Positions 63,585 to 64,000 of a stretch of DNA of 64,000 nt are shown piece by piece. Each line of letters opens with the position of its first letter. Position 1 is the first letter of the stretch. Source of the stretch: an uncultured Clostridia bacterium (GTDB taxonomy: Bacteria > Bacillota > Clostridia > Lachnospirales > Anaerotignaceae). A program made the position numbers and the translations under genes. The stretch covers positions 124,001 through 188,000 of the forward strand of contig CALWRF010000040.1 in NCBI GenBank assembly GCA_944383885.1, given 5' to 3'. The notes under the pieces are model-generated. The model made no database searches. It had not been told where the DNA came from and saw nothing but the letters and a program-made list of their open reading frames with translations.

Positions 63585-64000
63585 TTACTTAACATAGTCA
63601 TAGCCAGCCTCAAGAGCTTTAATATTAGCATCTACGAGGGCAGGTTTCATTTTCATCTTGATAACCTCTCTTGCGTCATCAAGTGTAATAATATCAAGTG
63701 TTTTAACAACAGCGCCAAGAGCAACCATATTTGCTGATTTTGCTGTGGCAACTTTTGTTGCTATTTCTGTAAAAGGAATTTCTACAACTTTAATATCTGT
63801 TCTGTCAGCTTTTTTGTCAATCATTGAGCTGTTTATAATAAGAGTGCCGCCTGGTTTAACTTTGCCTTCATAATCAATAAGTGATTTTTCATCCATAACA
63901 AGTATAGTGTCAGCTTCAGAAATTATCATAGAGCCAATTTCTTCTGATATTACAACCTGACAGCTTGCGCGGCCGCCTCTTTTTTCCTGACCATAAGCAG
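63585..64000 (-). CDS. 2-oxoacid:ferredoxin oxidoreductase gamma subunit (5' end beyond window)
   Basis: The frame stays open to the right edge, giving 138 residues of the C-terminal part. YGQEKRGGRASCQVVISEEIGS followed by EADTILVMDEKSL and NMVALGAV are hallmarks of the gamma domain of pyruvate/2-oxoglutarate:ferredoxin oxidoreductases. The closest pattern is the 2-oxoglutarate (KorC) or branched-chain keto acid (VorC) type; the missing part and the upstream subunit genes would decide. Oxygen-sensitive CoA-dependent enzymes of this class are typical of anaerobes. The N-terminus is missing. Confidence 0.88.
   Translation of the reverse strand, partial: AYGQEKRGGRASCQVVISEEIGSMIISEADTILVMDEKSLIDYEGKVKPGGTLIINSSMIDKKADRTDIKVVEIPFTEIATKVATAKSANMVALGAVVKTLDIITLDDAREVIKMKMKPALVDANIKALEAGYDYVK

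Overview
The window is AT-rich, densely packed chromosomal DNA from a spore-forming, strictly anaerobic member of the Clostridia. The genus cannot be fixed from sequence alone; a Lachnospirales-like organism would fit. Sporulation is shown by spmA/spmB and the cotJABC spore-coat operon. Anaerobic metabolism is shown by the oxygen-sensitive ribonucleotide reductase pair nrdD/nrdG and a 2-oxoacid:ferredoxin oxidoreductase subunit. A CIRCE operator on groES, a leucine T-box and many Rho-independent terminators are typical of Firmicutes. Most of the window is ordinary core genome, with no prophage, IS element, CRISPR array or rRNA.

Layout. 1-6.4 kb (mostly minus): a partial lipoprotein, queF, spmAB, a transaldolase-family aldolase, endonuclease IV and an Na+-coupled symporter. 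6.5-15.6 kb: an MBL-fold hydrolase, a CNNM/CorC membrane protein, two tandem type III pantothenate kinase genes (the first with altered active-site residues), groES-groEL, an SDR and a MATE exporter. 15.7-20.6 kb: a TetR regulator with two aldo/keto reductases, then a BlaI/BlaR1-like pair. 20.7-24.6 kb: two M16 peptidase homologues, lgt and two small genes. 24.8-28.8 kb: a small membrane-protein operon diverging from a TetR gene, a cytidylate-kinase-like protein, MarR and YihY. 29.2-34.2 kb: leuACDB behind a T-box with a CUC specifier. 34.2-36.8 kb: a DUF1576 membrane protein diverging from an Ldh-family dehydrogenase.

36.9-41.4 kb: tRNA-Pro(CGG), a coding remnant, a large serine recombinase coupled to a 63-residue ORF, and a chemoreceptor. 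This is the most accessory-looking part. 41.6-48.6 kb: cotJABC, nrdDG, an AEC transporter and a second MATE protein. 48.6-51.3 kb: queD-queE-folE-queC behind a structured attenuator leader. With queF near the window start, the whole GTP-to-preQ1 pathway is present. 51.3-54.3 kb: a bacterial GH3-family acyl-adenylating enzyme diverging from a RimK-like ATP-grasp ligase. 54.4-58.5 kb: an enolase-superfamily dehydratase, two paralogous FCD-type GntR regulators and coaBC. 58.6-63.4 kb: a MacA / ABC ATPase / MacB-type permease / TolC-like operon with an apparent OmpR-type operator of three 11-bp direct repeats. The right edge cuts an oxidoreductase gamma subunit.

The best leads are the que leader (possible new or divergent preQ1-sensing RNA), the degenerate CoaX paralogue, the GH3/ATP-grasp pair, the TolC-like partner of a MacAB pump in an apparent monoderm, and helically phased AAC-T-tract repeats in several intergenic regions. 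Start codons were chosen from Shine-Dalgarno placement, so several genes start later than their longest open frame.
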